Shown here: one piece after another, positions 7,711 to 16,127 of the stretch
Layout of the letters: the number at the start of each line of letters is the position of its first letter
How positions within the stretch are numbered: position 1 is the stretch's first letter
DNA from: CAIMUM01 sp034429715
GTDB lineage: Bacteria; Chloroflexota; Dehalococcoidia; GIF9; UBA5629
Direction: 5' to 3'
Assembly (NCBI GenBank): GCA_034429715.1
Contig: DAOUFR010000011.1
Span: 1-64,000, forward strand
DNA: 64,000 nucleotides
Notes under the pieces: model-generated
Seen by the model: the letters and a program-made list of their open reading frames with translations, nothing else
Database searches by the model: none
What the model was told of the DNA's origin: nothing
Translations under genes and position numbers: made by a program

Positions 7711-10700
7711 CTAATCTTGTTTCTTGATGGACAGGGTGATCTCGAGCCCAGATAATTTGAACTTCTCGCTGTGCGCCGGCGGCTCGGCTGCCTTTTGAAG
7801 AATCTCCGTGGACAGCGTCTCCTGCCTGATATAATCGGCGAAATCCTTCATCACGGCCTGCACCTGCTCTCCGCCCTCGTAGTAGGTCCGGATATGGTCT
7901 GCGATCTCGAGGCCGGCGGACCTGCGCATCGTCTGCAGCCTTCTGACTATCTCCCTGGCAAGGCCCTCAGCCTGCAGCTCCGGGCTGATCTCCGTCACGA
8001 CGCCGACCTGGTAGTCGCCCTCAGCTATCACAGACAGGTTCTTGTCCTCTTTCATCTCTTCCTCTGTGAATCCCATGTCCTTGACGTTTAACTCGTCCGT
8101 GATCTGAGTGCATAGTTTCTGCAGCGCCTCCCTCTCATGAGACGACCTGGCCTTCACGATTACCTTCGGCAGGGGCTGTCTGACCTTGACAGCGCTCCTG
8201 GAGCGCGCCGCCCTTCCCATGCTGCAAACCTTCATAGCCAGCTCGGTGCCGGCGATTATATCCGTATCGATCAATTTCTCGTCCGCCACGGGGAACAGCG
8301 CCAGATGAACGCTCTCCGGCGCATCCTTATCAACCGTCCTGACCAGATTCTGATAGATCTCCTCCGCGACGAAGGGCGTGAAGGGCGCAAGCAGCTTGGC
8401 CAGCGTTACCAGCGCCTGGTAGAGCGTATGGTAGGCCGACAGCTTATCGTCGTCGTTCTGGCTCTTCCAGAAACGCCGCCGGCTGCGCCTGACGTACCAG
8501 TTCGACAGGTCGTTTACAAAGGACTCGATCTTCCGGCCGGCCCCGGTGGGATCATATTCGCCCAGCAGCCTATCTACATCGATTATCAGCTGGTTCAAGC
8601 TCGATATCAGCCACCTGTCCAGCTCCGACGTGATTTTGGGCGCTTTCTTTGCGGGAACGAAATTGTCGATGTTGGCGTAGATAACGAAGAACGAGTAGGT
8701 GTTCCATAGAGTCATGAGAAAGTTGCGCATGACCTCGACCACCATGTCGGGAGACATGCGCCTGACGTTGCCGGGAGGGCCGGAGGTAAACATATACCAG
8801 CGCAGCGCATCCGCGCCTGAGGAATCGAGAACGGTCCAGGGGTCCACCACGTTTCCCCTGGTCTTGCTCATCTTCTCCCCCTGCGCGTCCAGTATATGGC
8901 CCAGGCAGATGACGTTTTTAAAGCAGGGCTGGTCGAATATCAGTGTGGAAAGGGCGTGCAGGCTGTAGAACCATCCTCTCGTCTGGTCCACGGCCTCAGA
9001 TATGTAATCGGCAGGGAAGCTCTGCTTGAAGAGCTCGACATTCTCAAAGGGATAGTGCCACTGGGCAAAAGGCATGGCGCCCGAATCGAACCAGCAGTCG
9101 ATGACCTCGGGCTGCCTGACCATGGTATCGCCGCAGGCGGCGCAGGTGTAGGTGACGTCATCGATATACGGCCGGTGCAGGTCCATGCCGTCCGAGTAAC
9201 CCTGTAATCCGGATTTACTCTTGATCTCCTCCACTCCACCCGGGCATTCGTAACGCCCGCACTTGCGGCACACCCATATATTGAGGGGCGTACCCCAGTA
9301 TCTTTCACGTGAAAAGGCCCAGTCCACATTGTTGTTTAGCCAGTCGCCGAAGCGGCCCTCTTTGATGTGCTCGGGATACCAGTTTATCTGCCTGTTCCCG
9401 GCAATCATCTCGTCCTTTCTGGCGGAAGTCCTGATGTACCAGGTCTTCTTGGCGTAATAGACCAGGGGCGCGTCGCAGCGCCAGCAGAACGGATATGTAT
9501 GCGTGATTTTGACGGTCTTGTAGAGAAGGCCGCGCTTTTCGAGATCGGCCAGTATATCGGCATCGGCGTCTTTAACGAATTTTCCCGAAAATGAGTATGT
9601 GCCGGTGATATTGCCGGCCAGGTCCACCTGCTGTACGAAATCGAGATTGTTATCCAATCCGGCCTGGAAATCCACCTCGCCGAAAGCCGGCGCGATATGT
9701 ACTATGCCCGTGCCGTCCTCCATCGAGACGAAATCGGCGGTAATAATCTTATAGGTGAGGTCTTTAACCGGCTTCTGCACATCGAACTGCCCCGGCTGGC
9801 CTTCCTTTGCGCGCTTCCTTTCGACGCCATATTCGTGAGGGTTATACAGAGGGTAATAGAGCGAGCCTGCCAGCCGGCCTCCCTTGAACGTCTTGAGCAC
9901 GGGCAGGCCGCCCAGTCCGGCCTGATCAAGCAGGGCCTGCGCAAAGATCAGATACTCGTCATCCAGTGCGATAACGGCATAATCGGCATCCTCCGCCAGG
10001 GCCAGCGACGTATTGCCGGGAAGCGTCCAGGGGGTGGTCGTCCACGCCAGGAAGTAGACCTTACCCTTCGATACCGCATCCGCCAGCGTGAGACCGCCGG
10101 ATTTATCGGAAGCCACGGACGGCGGCAGTGTATGTATCCTGAACTTCACATACACGGACGGGTCGACCGTGTCATCCTTGTATCCGAGGGCCACCTCGTG
10201 TGAACTGAGTGAAGTACCGCAGCGCGGGCAGTGGGGTGTTACCTTGTAACCCTGATAGATCAGGTCCTTGTTCCAGAGCTGGTTGATACCCCACCAGCAT
10301 GATTCGATGTATGAATTGTCCAGCGTCACATAGGGATGGTCGATATCCAGCCAGAAACCGATCCTCTCGGTAAGGGAATCCCATTGTTTGAGATACTTGA
10401 ATACACTTTCTCGGCAGAGCGCGTTGAATTTGGCTACGCCGTATTCCTCGATCTGCGCCTTGCCTGTGAAACCGAGCTGTTTCTCGACCTCGAGCTCGAC
10501 CGGCAGGCCGTGCGTATCCCAGCCGGCCTTCCTGGGCACGCAGAACCCCTTCATGGTCTTATAGCGGGGTATCACATCTTTGAAGACGCGTGACAGGACA
10601 TGGTGGATGCCGGGATTGCCGTTGGCGGTGGGAGGACCTTCGTAAAAAATATATCTGGGTGAAGAAGATCTGGCGTCTATGCTCTGCTCGAAGATTTTCC

Positions 10701-10773
10701 TGTCGCGCCACAGTTCCAGAATTCTCCTCTCCAAATCAGGGAAGCTGACCTTGCTGTTAACGGGCTGGAACAT
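7711..10773 (-). CDS. ileS: Isoleucyl-tRNA synthetase, IleRS2 type with GXHH signature
   Basis: A 1020-residue class I synthetase charging tRNA-Ile. The KMSKS loop is KMSKT at about residue 634. The editing domain and C-terminal anticodon-binding region are in place, and the length fits clade 2 (eukaryote-like) IleRS. The HIGH signature reads G55-I56-H57-H58 (codons at 10600-10611), so the first and third positions of HXGH are swapped. A GXHH IleRS2 has been reported to be strongly mupirocin-resistant; that property is known from the family and not shown here. It is the last gene of the minus-strand operon, 3 bp after jag. No T-box lies in front of it. Confidence 0.96.
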   Translation of the reverse strand: MFQPVNSKVSFPDLERRILELWRDRKIFEQSIDARSSSPRYIFYEGPPTANGNPGIHHVLSRVFKDVIPRYKTMKGFCVPRKAGWDTHGLPVELEVEKQLGFTGKAQIEEYGVAKFNALCRESVFKYLKQWDSLTERIGFWLDIDHPYVTLDNSYIESCWWGINQLWNKDLIYQGYKVTPHCPRCGTSLSSHEVALGYKDDTVDPSVYVKFRIHTLPPSVASDKSGGLTLADAVSKGKVYFLAWTTTPWTLPGNTSLALAEDADYAVIALDDEYLIFAQALLDQAGLGGLPVLKTFKGGRLAGSLYYPLYNPHEYGVERKRAKEGQPGQFDVQKPVKDLTYKIITADFVSMEDGTGIVHIAPAFGEVDFQAGLDNNLDFVQQVDLAGNITGTYSFSGKFVKDADADILADLEKRGLLYKTVKITHTYPFCWRCDAPLVYYAKKTWYIRTSARKDEMIAGNRQINWYPEHIKEGRFGDWLNNNVDWAFSRERYWGTPLNIWVCRKCGRYECPGGVEEIKSKSGLQGYSDGMDLHRPYIDDVTYTCAACGDTMVRQPEVIDCWFDSGAMPFAQWHYPFENVELFKQSFPADYISEAVDQTRGWFYSLHALSTLIFDQPCFKNVICLGHILDAQGEKMSKTRGNVVDPWTVLDSSGADALRWYMFTSGPPGNVRRMSPDMVVEVMRNFLMTLWNTYSFFVIYANIDNFVPAKKAPKITSELDRWLISSLNQLIIDVDRLLGEYDPTGAGRKIESFVNDLSNWYVRRSRRRFWKSQNDDDKLSAYHTLYQALVTLAKLLAPFTPFVAEEIYQNLVRTVDKDAPESVHLALFPVADEKLIDTDIIAGTELAMKVCSMGRAARSRSAVKVRQPLPKVIVKARSSHEREALQKLCTQITDELNVKDMGFTEEEMKEDKNLSVIAEGDYQVGVVTEISPELQAEGLAREIVRRLQTMRRSAGLEIADHIRTYYEGGEQVQAVMKDFADYIRQETLSTEILQKAAEPPAHSEKFKLSGLEITLSIKKQD

Positions 10774-10776
10774 GGA

Positions 10777-11439
10777 CTATTTTTTCCTTGATTGTATTAC
10801 CACACGGCGCCCGTCCCCTTCTCCAGTGCTCTGGGTCATAACGTCAGGATTATCGGCCAGCGTTATATGCACAATCCTTCTCTCATCGGGAGGCATCGGC
10901 TCCATGGTAATGGGACGCCTTCTCCTCGCAACCTGCTCGGACAGACGAAGGGCAAGCTTCTTGAGAGACTCATAGTGGCGTTTTTTATACCAGTCCACGT
11001 CGACATTGACGGAGACCCATTTTTTCAGTTTTTCGGCTACGATCAGCCTGACCAGGTATTGCAGAGACGACAGGGCCTGCCCGCGCCTGCCGATGAGCAC
11101 CCCCAGGTCGTCCCCCTCGATATTCAGCGTGATGGGAACTCCATCGTCACCCGACCCGGTTACATCCACCGTGGCTTGAATGCCCATGTTGTGCAGGACA
11201 TCGCACAACACCTGCCGGGCTGTATCGGCCGCATCACTGGTTGCACCCGGTTGCCTTTCATCGTCATCTTCGAGCAGTACCACCTTGATGCGGGCATCCT
11301 CGGCGCCGACTCCCAGCACGCCCGATTTACCTTTCTTGACCACGATAATGTCAACCTCTTCGCGGGCGACACCGAGCTGCAAAAGGGCAATCCTGGTAGC
11401 CTCCTCCACCGTCTTGGCGCTCAGTTCTAATTCTCTCAC
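10777..11439 (-). CDS. jag: Jag/SpoIIIJ-associated RNA-binding protein (KhpB-like)
   Basis: A 220-residue RNA-binding protein. The N-terminal Jag domain covers residues 1-50 (GKSGVLGVGAEDARIKV). A KH domain is centred on LIGRRGQALSSLQYL (about residues 110-145), and a C-terminal R3H domain runs at about 145-205 (PMPPDERRIVHI). Members act with YidC and in post-transcriptional control of cell-envelope genes. The gene starts 2 bp after the yidC stop, which suggests coupled translation. Confidence 0.93.
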   Translation of the reverse strand: MRELELSAKTVEEATRIALLQLGVAREEVDIIVVKKGKSGVLGVGAEDARIKVVLLEDDDERQPGATSDAADTARQVLCDVLHNMGIQATVDVTGSGDDGVPITLNIEGDDLGVLIGRRGQALSSLQYLVRLIVAEKLKKWVSVNVDVDWYKKRHYESLKKLALRLSEQVARRRRPITMEPMPPDERRIVHITLADNPDVMTQSTGEGDGRRVVIQSRKK

Positions 11440-11441
11440 TT

Positions 11442-12269
11442 CTATCCCTTCTTTTTGTCGCTGCCTTCCTTAAGTGCCTTGGAAGGCTGTTCCGCTGCTT
11501 TTTGAGTCGCGCTCTGAGGCTGAGTCTGAGCCTGAGGCTGCCTGAAGGACGGGAAGGTGAAATAACCCCAGCCGCCGGCCACGAAGTACTGGATGATTAT
11601 GCCGATGATGTTGGATACCACCCAGTAAAGGGCTAATCCACTGGGGAAAGACAGTGTGAAAAAGGCAAACATCAACGGCATCATCATAGTTGTCATGCTC
11701 GACATCTGCTGCTGGCGGGGATCGGTGGCGGGCGGCGTAACCATCTTCTGCTGCACCCACATAGTCAGGCCGACCAGTATGGCAAGGATCATGGTCGGGT
11801 CAGGCTGGGACAGCCTGAGCCCCAGGAAGTTCTCGTTGAGCGGTATGGCCTGGTCCACCATATCCCACGGATATAGATGCTGCGACAATATGAGAAGGTT
11901 CTCAGGCGTAGCCGCAAGGGCCTGCATGATAGATTGATAGAGCGCAATCCAGATAGGCATCTGTATCAGCAGAGGCCACATGCAGCCGAGAGGATTGATA
12001 CCGGCCTCCTTGTAGAGGCGCATCATCTCCTGCTGCAGTTTCTTCTGGTCGCGCGCATACTTTTTCTGGAGCTCCTGCATCTTGGGCTGCAGTTCCTGCA
12101 TGGCTTTAGTCGACTTTGTCTGCCTGAACGTGAGGGGCATGAGGACGATCCTGACCGCTATGGTCAGCACGATGATAGCCAGGCCGAAGTTGCTCCAGAG
12201 TATCTGGGAAAGCGCAATCAGACCGTTCAGTACCGGATCGAGTATAGCTACATTCCAAATATCAACCAT
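11442..12269 (-). CDS. yidC: YidC/Oxa1 membrane insertase
   Basis: A 275-residue polytopic membrane protein that inserts proteins into the cytoplasmic membrane alone or with Sec. The 60KD_IMP core is seen in SNFGLAIIVLTIAVRIV, a charged cytoplasmic hairpin (QPKMQELQKKYARD), then GCMWPLLIQMPIWIALY and two more transmembrane segments. The C-terminus is a Gln/Lys-rich tail, often involved in ribosome contact. It lacks the large periplasmic domain of E. coli YidC. It lies in the conserved rnpA-yidD-yidC-jag order. Confidence 0.95.
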   Translation of the reverse strand: MVDIWNVAILDPVLNGLIALSQILWSNFGLAIIVLTIAVRIVLMPLTFRQTKSTKAMQELQPKMQELQKKYARDQKKLQQEMMRLYKEAGINPLGCMWPLLIQMPIWIALYQSIMQALAATPENLLILSQHLYPWDMVDQAIPLNENFLGLRLSQPDPTMILAILVGLTMWVQQKMVTPPATDPRQQQMSSMTTMMMPLMFAFFTLSFPSGLALYWVVSNIIGIIIQYFVAGGWGYFTFPSFRQPQAQTQPQSATQKAAEQPSKALKEGSDKKKG

Positions 12270-12278
12270 ATAACTAAC

Positions 12279-13457
12279 CTACTTTATCGCTGAAGAAAAA
12301 TCCCAGGTGATGGTATTCTTCACCGTATCAACTGCATAGACTTTGTGATCCCGGGCATATATATAAACCATGTCGCCCTCCGCGTAAGGATTCCCGTAGA
12401 CGGTATAGCCGACCGATATACTGCTGATCTTGGTCCCGTTGGTTATATCCAGCTTGTAAAGCGTCCCCTTTTCACTCACCGCGAATATGTGTTTATCGGT
12501 CACGGCAGGGGTCGACACCATCTGTCCGTCTCCCTCGAATTGCCAGATCTCTTTGCCGCCGACAGCCTCGATGGCATATATCTTTTTGTCCATGCAGGCT
12601 GCATAGATCGTGCTGTCGCGAATCACCGGCGTGGCCCAGAACCAGTTGCCGGCCTGGTATTTCCACTTCACCGTCCCATCGGCCTTATCAACGGCATACA
12701 GGTTCCGGTCGAAGGTGCCGAAATAAAGCAGCTGGTCTTTTACAGCGAGAGACGAGGCTACCGCCGAGGGGATCTTGATGCTCCATACCTCCCTGCCGGT
12801 TTCGGCCGATATGGCATACACGTTGCCGCCGTAGTTGCCGGAATAGATTATTCCATTGTCCAGAACGGGAGCCGTCCATATCTTGTCGGAGGTCTGGAAC
12901 TCCCAGATAAAATCGCCTGTAACGGCATCGAGCGCATAGATTTTACCGTTGGCGCTGCCGAAATACAGCGCCTTCCCATCGGTGATTACATTACCGACGA
13001 TCGCTCCTACCGTTTCGAAGCCTTCCCTCGGGTAAATCCAGCGGACCACTCCCCGATTGGCATTGAGGGCATAGATTTTACCGGTGTAGGTGCCCACTAA
13101 AACCAGGTCGCCGATTACCACAGGAGTGGCGTAGATGCCTTTGCCGGAGGCCGCCGATGACGGGGCGCACATGGCGCCGCAGGCGGATCCCGGCGTGGCG
13201 GTTTTAATGGCATATATCCACTCAGTCTCGGCGGGGAAGGTCTTTCCCTCGCTTCGCGCCTGCGGGCTGAGGGCAATGACCGATCCCTCCATAGACCCGA
13301 AGCAAATCAACTCGTTGTAGGGGGCAAAGCCGGACCAGCCCTGGGCCTGTGCTCCTGAACATCCCCCATCCATACCGGGCATACAACCTGAAACAAATAC
13401 CAGCAGGAGTATCCCCAGAAGAATAACAATCCTGACCAAATTTCTAACTTTTCTCAT
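12279..13457 (-). CDS. PQQ-like beta-propeller lipoprotein
   Basis: A 392-residue secreted protein. The N-terminus has a positively charged region, a hydrophobic core and the lipobox VSGC, so it should be lipid-anchored outside the membrane. The rest consists of repeated PQQ/BamB-type blades, for example GKIYALNANRGVVRWIYP, GKIYALDAVTGDFIWEF and GNVYAISAETGREVWSI. It probably acts as a scaffold and not as a quinoprotein, because no dehydrogenase active-site context is visible. The position between yidD and yidC suggests a role in envelope protein assembly. That role is inference from context. Confidence 0.85.
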   Translation of the reverse strand: MRKVRNLVRIVILLGILLLVFVSGCMPGMDGGCSGAQAQGWSGFAPYNELICFGSMEGSVIALSPQARSEGKTFPAETEWIYAIKTATPGSACGAMCAPSSAASGKGIYATPVVIGDLVLVGTYTGKIYALNANRGVVRWIYPREGFETVGAIVGNVITDGKALYFGSANGKIYALDAVTGDFIWEFQTSDKIWTAPVLDNGIIYSGNYGGNVYAISAETGREVWSIKIPSAVASSLAVKDQLLYFGTFDRNLYAVDKADGTVKWKYQAGNWFWATPVIRDSTIYAACMDKKIYAIEAVGGKEIWQFEGDGQMVSTPAVTDKHIFAVSEKGTLYKLDITNGTKISSISVGYTVYGNPYAEGDMVYIYARDHKVYAVDTVKNTITWDFSSAIK

Positions 13458-13499
13458 ATATTATCCTATTAAAGTTTCATTCAATCTAAAGCCGGCCTA

Positions 13500-13712
13500 T
13501 CATGGAACAGGATCGTAGCCGCGGGGCGTCCAGGGATTGCAGCGACAGATCCTGAGAAAAGTCATCCAACTTCCTTTAAAAATGCCGTATTTCTGTATTG
13601 CCTCGTATCCATATTGAGAACACGTCGGTGTAAAGCGGCAGGCCGAAGGCGTGACCTGCGAGATAGTGCCCTGGTACAACTTAATTGATTTTAGAGCTAC
13701 CGTTTTCAGCAT
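13500..13712 (-). CDS. yidD: Membrane protein insertion efficiency factor YidD
   Basis: A 70-residue protein with the family signature CRFTPTCSQYGYEAI and the C-terminal CRCNPWTPRGYDPVP. YidD is thought to help YidC-dependent insertion at the inner face of the membrane. Its start overlaps the 3' end of rnpA by 32 bases, as is common for this pair. Confidence 0.95.
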   Translation of the reverse strand: MLKTVALKSIKLYQGTISQVTPSACRFTPTCSQYGYEAIQKYGIFKGSWMTFLRICRCNPWTPRGYDPVP

Positions 13713-14043
13713 CTATTACCATCAAATCCAGGCGGTTAAGCAATTTTGTTATCGACCTGTTAATCTCATGATAATCAACGCCTGCCACAGGTCGCCGGGC
13801 GATCAACACCATATCCCACCCGGATTTTATTATCATCAGGCGAATATTCTCCTTTAGCAGCCTCCTGACACGGTTTCTGACAGTCGCCTTCCCGATATCC
13901 TTGGTTACAGAGAAGCCCACGCGTAAAGCATCCAGACGGTTGGGAAGAGCTTTTATTACCAGCAGTTTATCCGCTGCGGCTTTGCCAGATTTATATACTG
14001 CTAAATACTGCGATCTCCTGGTTAAAGCCAATCTCTTGGCCAT
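13681..14043 (-). CDS. rnpA: Ribonuclease P protein component
   Basis: A 120-residue basic protein subunit of RNase P, which trims the 5' ends of pre-tRNAs. The family signature is RVGFSVTKDIGKATVRNRVRRLLKE. I start at ATG 14043 (MAKRLALTRRSQYLAVYK), which falls just after the rpmH stop. An in-frame extension to 14085 would overlap rpmH and shows no family similarity. Confidence 0.93.
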   Translation of the reverse strand: MAKRLALTRRSQYLAVYKSGKAAADKLLVIKALPNRLDALRVGFSVTKDIGKATVRNRVRRLLKENIRLMIIKSGWDMVLIARRPVAGVDYHEINRSITKLLNRLDLMVIDAENGSSKIN

Positions 14044-14050
14044 CTCAACG

Positions 14051-14191
14051 CTATACCTGGGTGAGCTTCCAGCGCCCTCGGGCACGCCTGGCCTTTAATA
14101 CAGCTCGCCCACCCTTGGTGGACGCGCGTGCGCGAAAACCGTGCTTCCTGATTCTTCCTCTTTTTTTCGGTTGATATGTCCTCTTGGGCAA
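14051..14191 (-). CDS. rpmH: 50S ribosomal protein L34
   Basis: A 46-residue basic protein, read directly from the minus strand: it begins MPKRTYQPKKRGRIRKHGFR and ends GRWKLTQV. The start codon is TTG at 14191-14189, with GGAG eight bases upstream. It is a standard large-subunit protein, immediately upstream of rnpA and 19 bp after rpsR. Confidence 0.95.
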   Translation of the reverse strand: MPKRTYQPKKRGRIRKHGFRARASTKGGRAVLKARRARGRWKLTQV

Positions 14192-14210
14192 TTCAATACT
14201 CCAAATTTGA

Positions 14211-14498
14211 TTAAGCTTTTTTCTCGGCTGCGCTCATGTTGTAGACATGGTTGGGCGACGAGGGCAGCATGGCCAGATAACGCGACCTTTTAATGGCCTG
14301 AGCCAGGCTGCGCTGGTGCCTGGCACACACACCGGTGCGCCTCCTCGGCACTATCTTGCCGCGGTCAGAAACAAAACGCTGCAGAAGAGACACATTCTTA
14401 TAGTCGATAGGCGCTTTGTCGGCACAAAACATGCACACCTTGGGTTTAACAATGAATTTGCGCCCCCTCTCCCTTCTTTGTACGGTATTGGTTTCCAT
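14211..14498 (-). CDS. rpsR: 30S ribosomal protein S18
   Basis: A 95-residue small-subunit protein. It keeps a zinc-ribbon-like set of CMFC and CARH residues, so it is the Cys-containing (C+) form. The core KNVSLLQRFVSDRGKIVPRR is typical. I choose ATG 14498; an upstream in-frame TTG at 14525 would add nine residues and put AAGGAG inside the gene. It lies in the rpsF-ssb-rpsR order. Confidence 0.93.
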   Translation of the reverse strand: METNTVQRRERGRKFIVKPKVCMFCADKAPIDYKNVSLLQRFVSDRGKIVPRRRTGVCARHQRSLAQAIKRSRYLAMLPSSPNHVYNMSAAEKKA

Positions 14499-14533
14499 TG
14501 GTCTAAAAAACTCCTTCTCTAACAATTAAGGAT

Positions 14534-14938
14534 TTAGAAGGGGATATCCTCCGGCTCGATATCACCTTCGATTACACGGGCATCCTCGGGCGGCAGTTGC
14601 GCAGGCCCCTGTTTGTCCAGGAAGAGCACCTTATCTGCGGTCACATCCAGGCTGACCCGTTTCTGTCCGTCCTTGCCGTCATATAAGCGTGTACGCAAAT
14701 TTCCTTCCACGTAAACCAACTTACCTTTGTTTAAAAACTGGTTGCATGTCTCCGCCAGCTTTCTCCACGCGCTGATGCGAAACCATTCGGTCTCCTCTTT
14801 GAAGGACCCGTCGGGCTGGCGCATATTGCGATTGGCCGCCAGGCTGAAAGTGGTGACTGCTACACCGTCCGCAGTAAACCTCATCTCGGGATCACCCCCG
14901 ACCCGGCCAATCAGAATAATCTTGATTAAGCTCGCCAT
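14534..14938 (-). CDS. ssb: Single-stranded DNA-binding protein
   Basis: A 134-residue OB-fold protein that coats single-stranded DNA in replication and repair. The core IILIGRVGGDPEMRFT and TEWFRISAWRKLAE are typical, and the tail ends in the acidic EPEDIPF that recruits partner proteins. I use ATG 14938, six bases after GGAGG; a TTG directly before it is less likely. It lies between rpsF and rpsR, as in most bacteria. Confidence 0.95.
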   Translation of the reverse strand: MASLIKIILIGRVGGDPEMRFTADGVAVTTFSLAANRNMRQPDGSFKEETEWFRISAWRKLAETCNQFLNKGKLVYVEGNLRTRLYDGKDGQKRVSLDVTADKVLFLDKQGPAQLPPEDARVIEGDIEPEDIPF

Positions 14939-14954
14939 CAACCACCTCCGGAGA

Positions 14955-15242
14955 TCAGCTATTCTCGCGAACGAACAGGTACCTTAATACATCCTCGGAC
15001 ATCTTCAAACCGGCATCAAGTTCTTTTAAAGCCGTCTGTTTGATCTGCACTTTTTCGAGCACGTAATTGCCTTCAGTCTGCTTCTTAATCGGGTAAGCAA
15101 ACCTTCTTTTTCCCCATTGATTCGTCTCCGTAACCGTTCCACCGAGCTTGGTTATCTGGTCGTTGACCTTTCCCAATACCCGGGTGAAATCATCTTCACT
15201 CAAGTCCGCATTCAGAATAAAAACCAGTTCGTAACCGGGCAC
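14955..15242 (-). CDS. rpsF: 30S ribosomal protein S6
   Basis: A 95-residue small-subunit protein beginning MPGYELVFILNADLSEDD. The start is GTG, preceded by TTGGAGGATTTATT. It is the first gene of the minus-strand operon. A TATAAT -10 box lies about 30 bp upstream (15274-15279 on the plus strand). Confidence 0.93.
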   Translation of the reverse strand: MPGYELVFILNADLSEDDFTRVLGKVNDQITKLGGTVTETNQWGKRRFAYPIKKQTEGNYVLEKVQIKQTALKELDAGLKMSEDVLRYLFVRENS

Positions 15243-15273
15243 AATAAATCCTCCAAGCAGCGAAATTCTACTG

Positions 15274-15303
15274 ATTATAGCATACAGCCCGATTCCTCAA
15301 CAA
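15274..15303 (-). promoter_or_regulatory. Candidate rpsF operon promoter
   Basis: On the minus strand TATAAT (complement of 15274-15279) carries an extended TG just upstream. TTGTTG lies 18 bp before it. It is the only clear promoter in front of the long rpsF-to-ileS gene series. Confidence 0.6.
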
Positions 15304-15323
15304 GCTTGAGCAAGTTGCGAAAC
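15302..15323. repeat. Left copy of a 22-bp inverted repeat bounding an AT-rich insert
   Basis: These 22 bases match the reverse complement of 18160-18181 at 20 positions; the two differences are adjacent. The pair encloses 2.9 kb of AT-rich sequence. No target-site duplication is visible outside the arms. Confidence 0.7.
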
Positions 15324-15341
15324 TGCCCATCATCTGCTCGG

Positions 15342-15539
15342 TCATTTATCATCATTTTCCTGCAATATCCTTAGCACCAATTTAATGCGTTTGATTTTGT
15401 TTTCCAGACTGTTAATTTCAGCCATATCATTTTTCACCCTTTTGTGGGCGATATAGACATTCCGCTCCTCATTCCCCAGGGTCTTTATTAGGTTTAAAAT
15501 TACATTATTTTGCAAATTTCCATTAAATGTACTTGACAT
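15342..15539 (-). CDS. Small hypothetical protein, partly coiled-coil
   Basis: A 65-residue ORF not recognised as a known family. The C-terminal half (INSLENKIKRIKLVLRIL) has heptad spacing of Leu/Ile and may form a coiled coil. An AGGAGGAG ribosome site sits four to five bases before the ATG, which is good support for translation. It is divergent from the 161-residue gene and shares a palindromic intergenic region with it. A small partner or regulator role is possible but not shown. Confidence 0.6.
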   Translation of the reverse strand: MSSTFNGNLQNNVILNLIKTLGNEERNVYIAHKRVKNDMAEINSLENKIKRIKLVLRILQENDDK

Positions 15540-15577
15540 TGTCTCCTCCTAATGTTATTATGAATGTACTAACATTA
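15533..15577 (+). promoter_or_regulatory. Promoter with overlapping 8-bp palindromic operator
   Basis: TTGACA (15533-15538) and TATTAT (15556-15561) have 17-bp spacing and face the 161-residue gene. Perfect arms TAATGTTA (15550-15557) and TAACATTA (15570-15577) with a 12-bp spacer cover the -10 and start region. A repressor bound there would block this promoter and could also affect the divergent small gene. Confidence 0.65.
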
Positions 15578-15596
15578 AACTATGGGGGTCGCATAA

Positions 15597-16082
15597 ATGA
15601 TGAAAGTAAATGATGATATTCAGAAGGGGTTGAAGGATGAATTGATAATATTGGAAGACAAACTTTTTCAAATTCAACAAAGGCTTAAGAAAGACCAGGC
15701 TGAGTTTGGCATTGCGAGTCGCAAATATGCCGCGATGAGAGATATGCTTACAAAATATTTGGGGCACAGCCCATATGTGCCTGATGCTAATTTTGATGGG
15801 CTTGAGCCTGTGTCGGATAGGGAGGATTTTTATGGTGGCTTTAGATTCATCTATATGCCTGTTGGAAAAGCGGTAATAACAGCGCTTAAAGAAGCTGACA
15901 CACCACTTTCCCTCGAAGAAATTGTTAAATGGCTTCAGACGGGTGGAGTTGAGCGAGAAGAAAGTTCCCTTATTCGCGCAGTAAATGCAGCACTTATTAA
16001 GACAAAGGGAATACAAAAGTCCAAGGATGGGAAATACTCGTACATACCAAGTGATGTTGAGCCAGATGATGTACCATTTTAA
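15597..16082 (+). CDS. Hypothetical protein with coiled coil and winged-helix-like C-terminus
   Basis: A 161-residue protein. Residues 5-55 are charged and probably helical (DELIILEDKLFQIQQRLKKD). Residues about 90-150 look like a winged helix of the type seen in restriction and DNA-repair proteins (VGKAVITALKEADTPLSLEE then a short hairpin GKYSYIP). The tail is acidic (EPDDVPF). ATG 15597 is followed directly by a second ATG at 15600. It has its own good promoter and a strong terminator. DNA binding is inferred; no family name is assigned. Confidence 0.75.
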   Translation: MMKVNDDIQKGLKDELIILEDKLFQIQQRLKKDQAEFGIASRKYAAMRDMLTKYLGHSPYVPDANFDGLEPVSDREDFYGGFRFIYMPVGKAVITALKEADTPLSLEEIVKWLQTGGVEREESSLIRAVNAALIKTKGIQKSKDGKYSYIPSDVEPDDVPF

Positions 16083-16086
16083 TAAT

Positions 16087-16118
16087 GAGGAGTGGCGCTG
16101 ACACGCCACTCCTCGTTT
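16087..16118 (+). terminator. Intrinsic terminator after the 161-residue gene
   Basis: A perfect 11-bp GC-rich stem (16087-16097 and 16104-16114) with a 6-nt loop is followed by GTTT. It starts four bases after the stop codon and ends about 10 bases before the tRNA. Confidence 0.8.
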
Positions 16119-16127
16119 GCTATTCGT

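Noticed and set aside
14051..14210. Origin of replication near rpmH
   Set aside because: rpmH often borders oriC, but no dnaA gene or DnaA-box cluster is seen and rpsR lies directly upstream.
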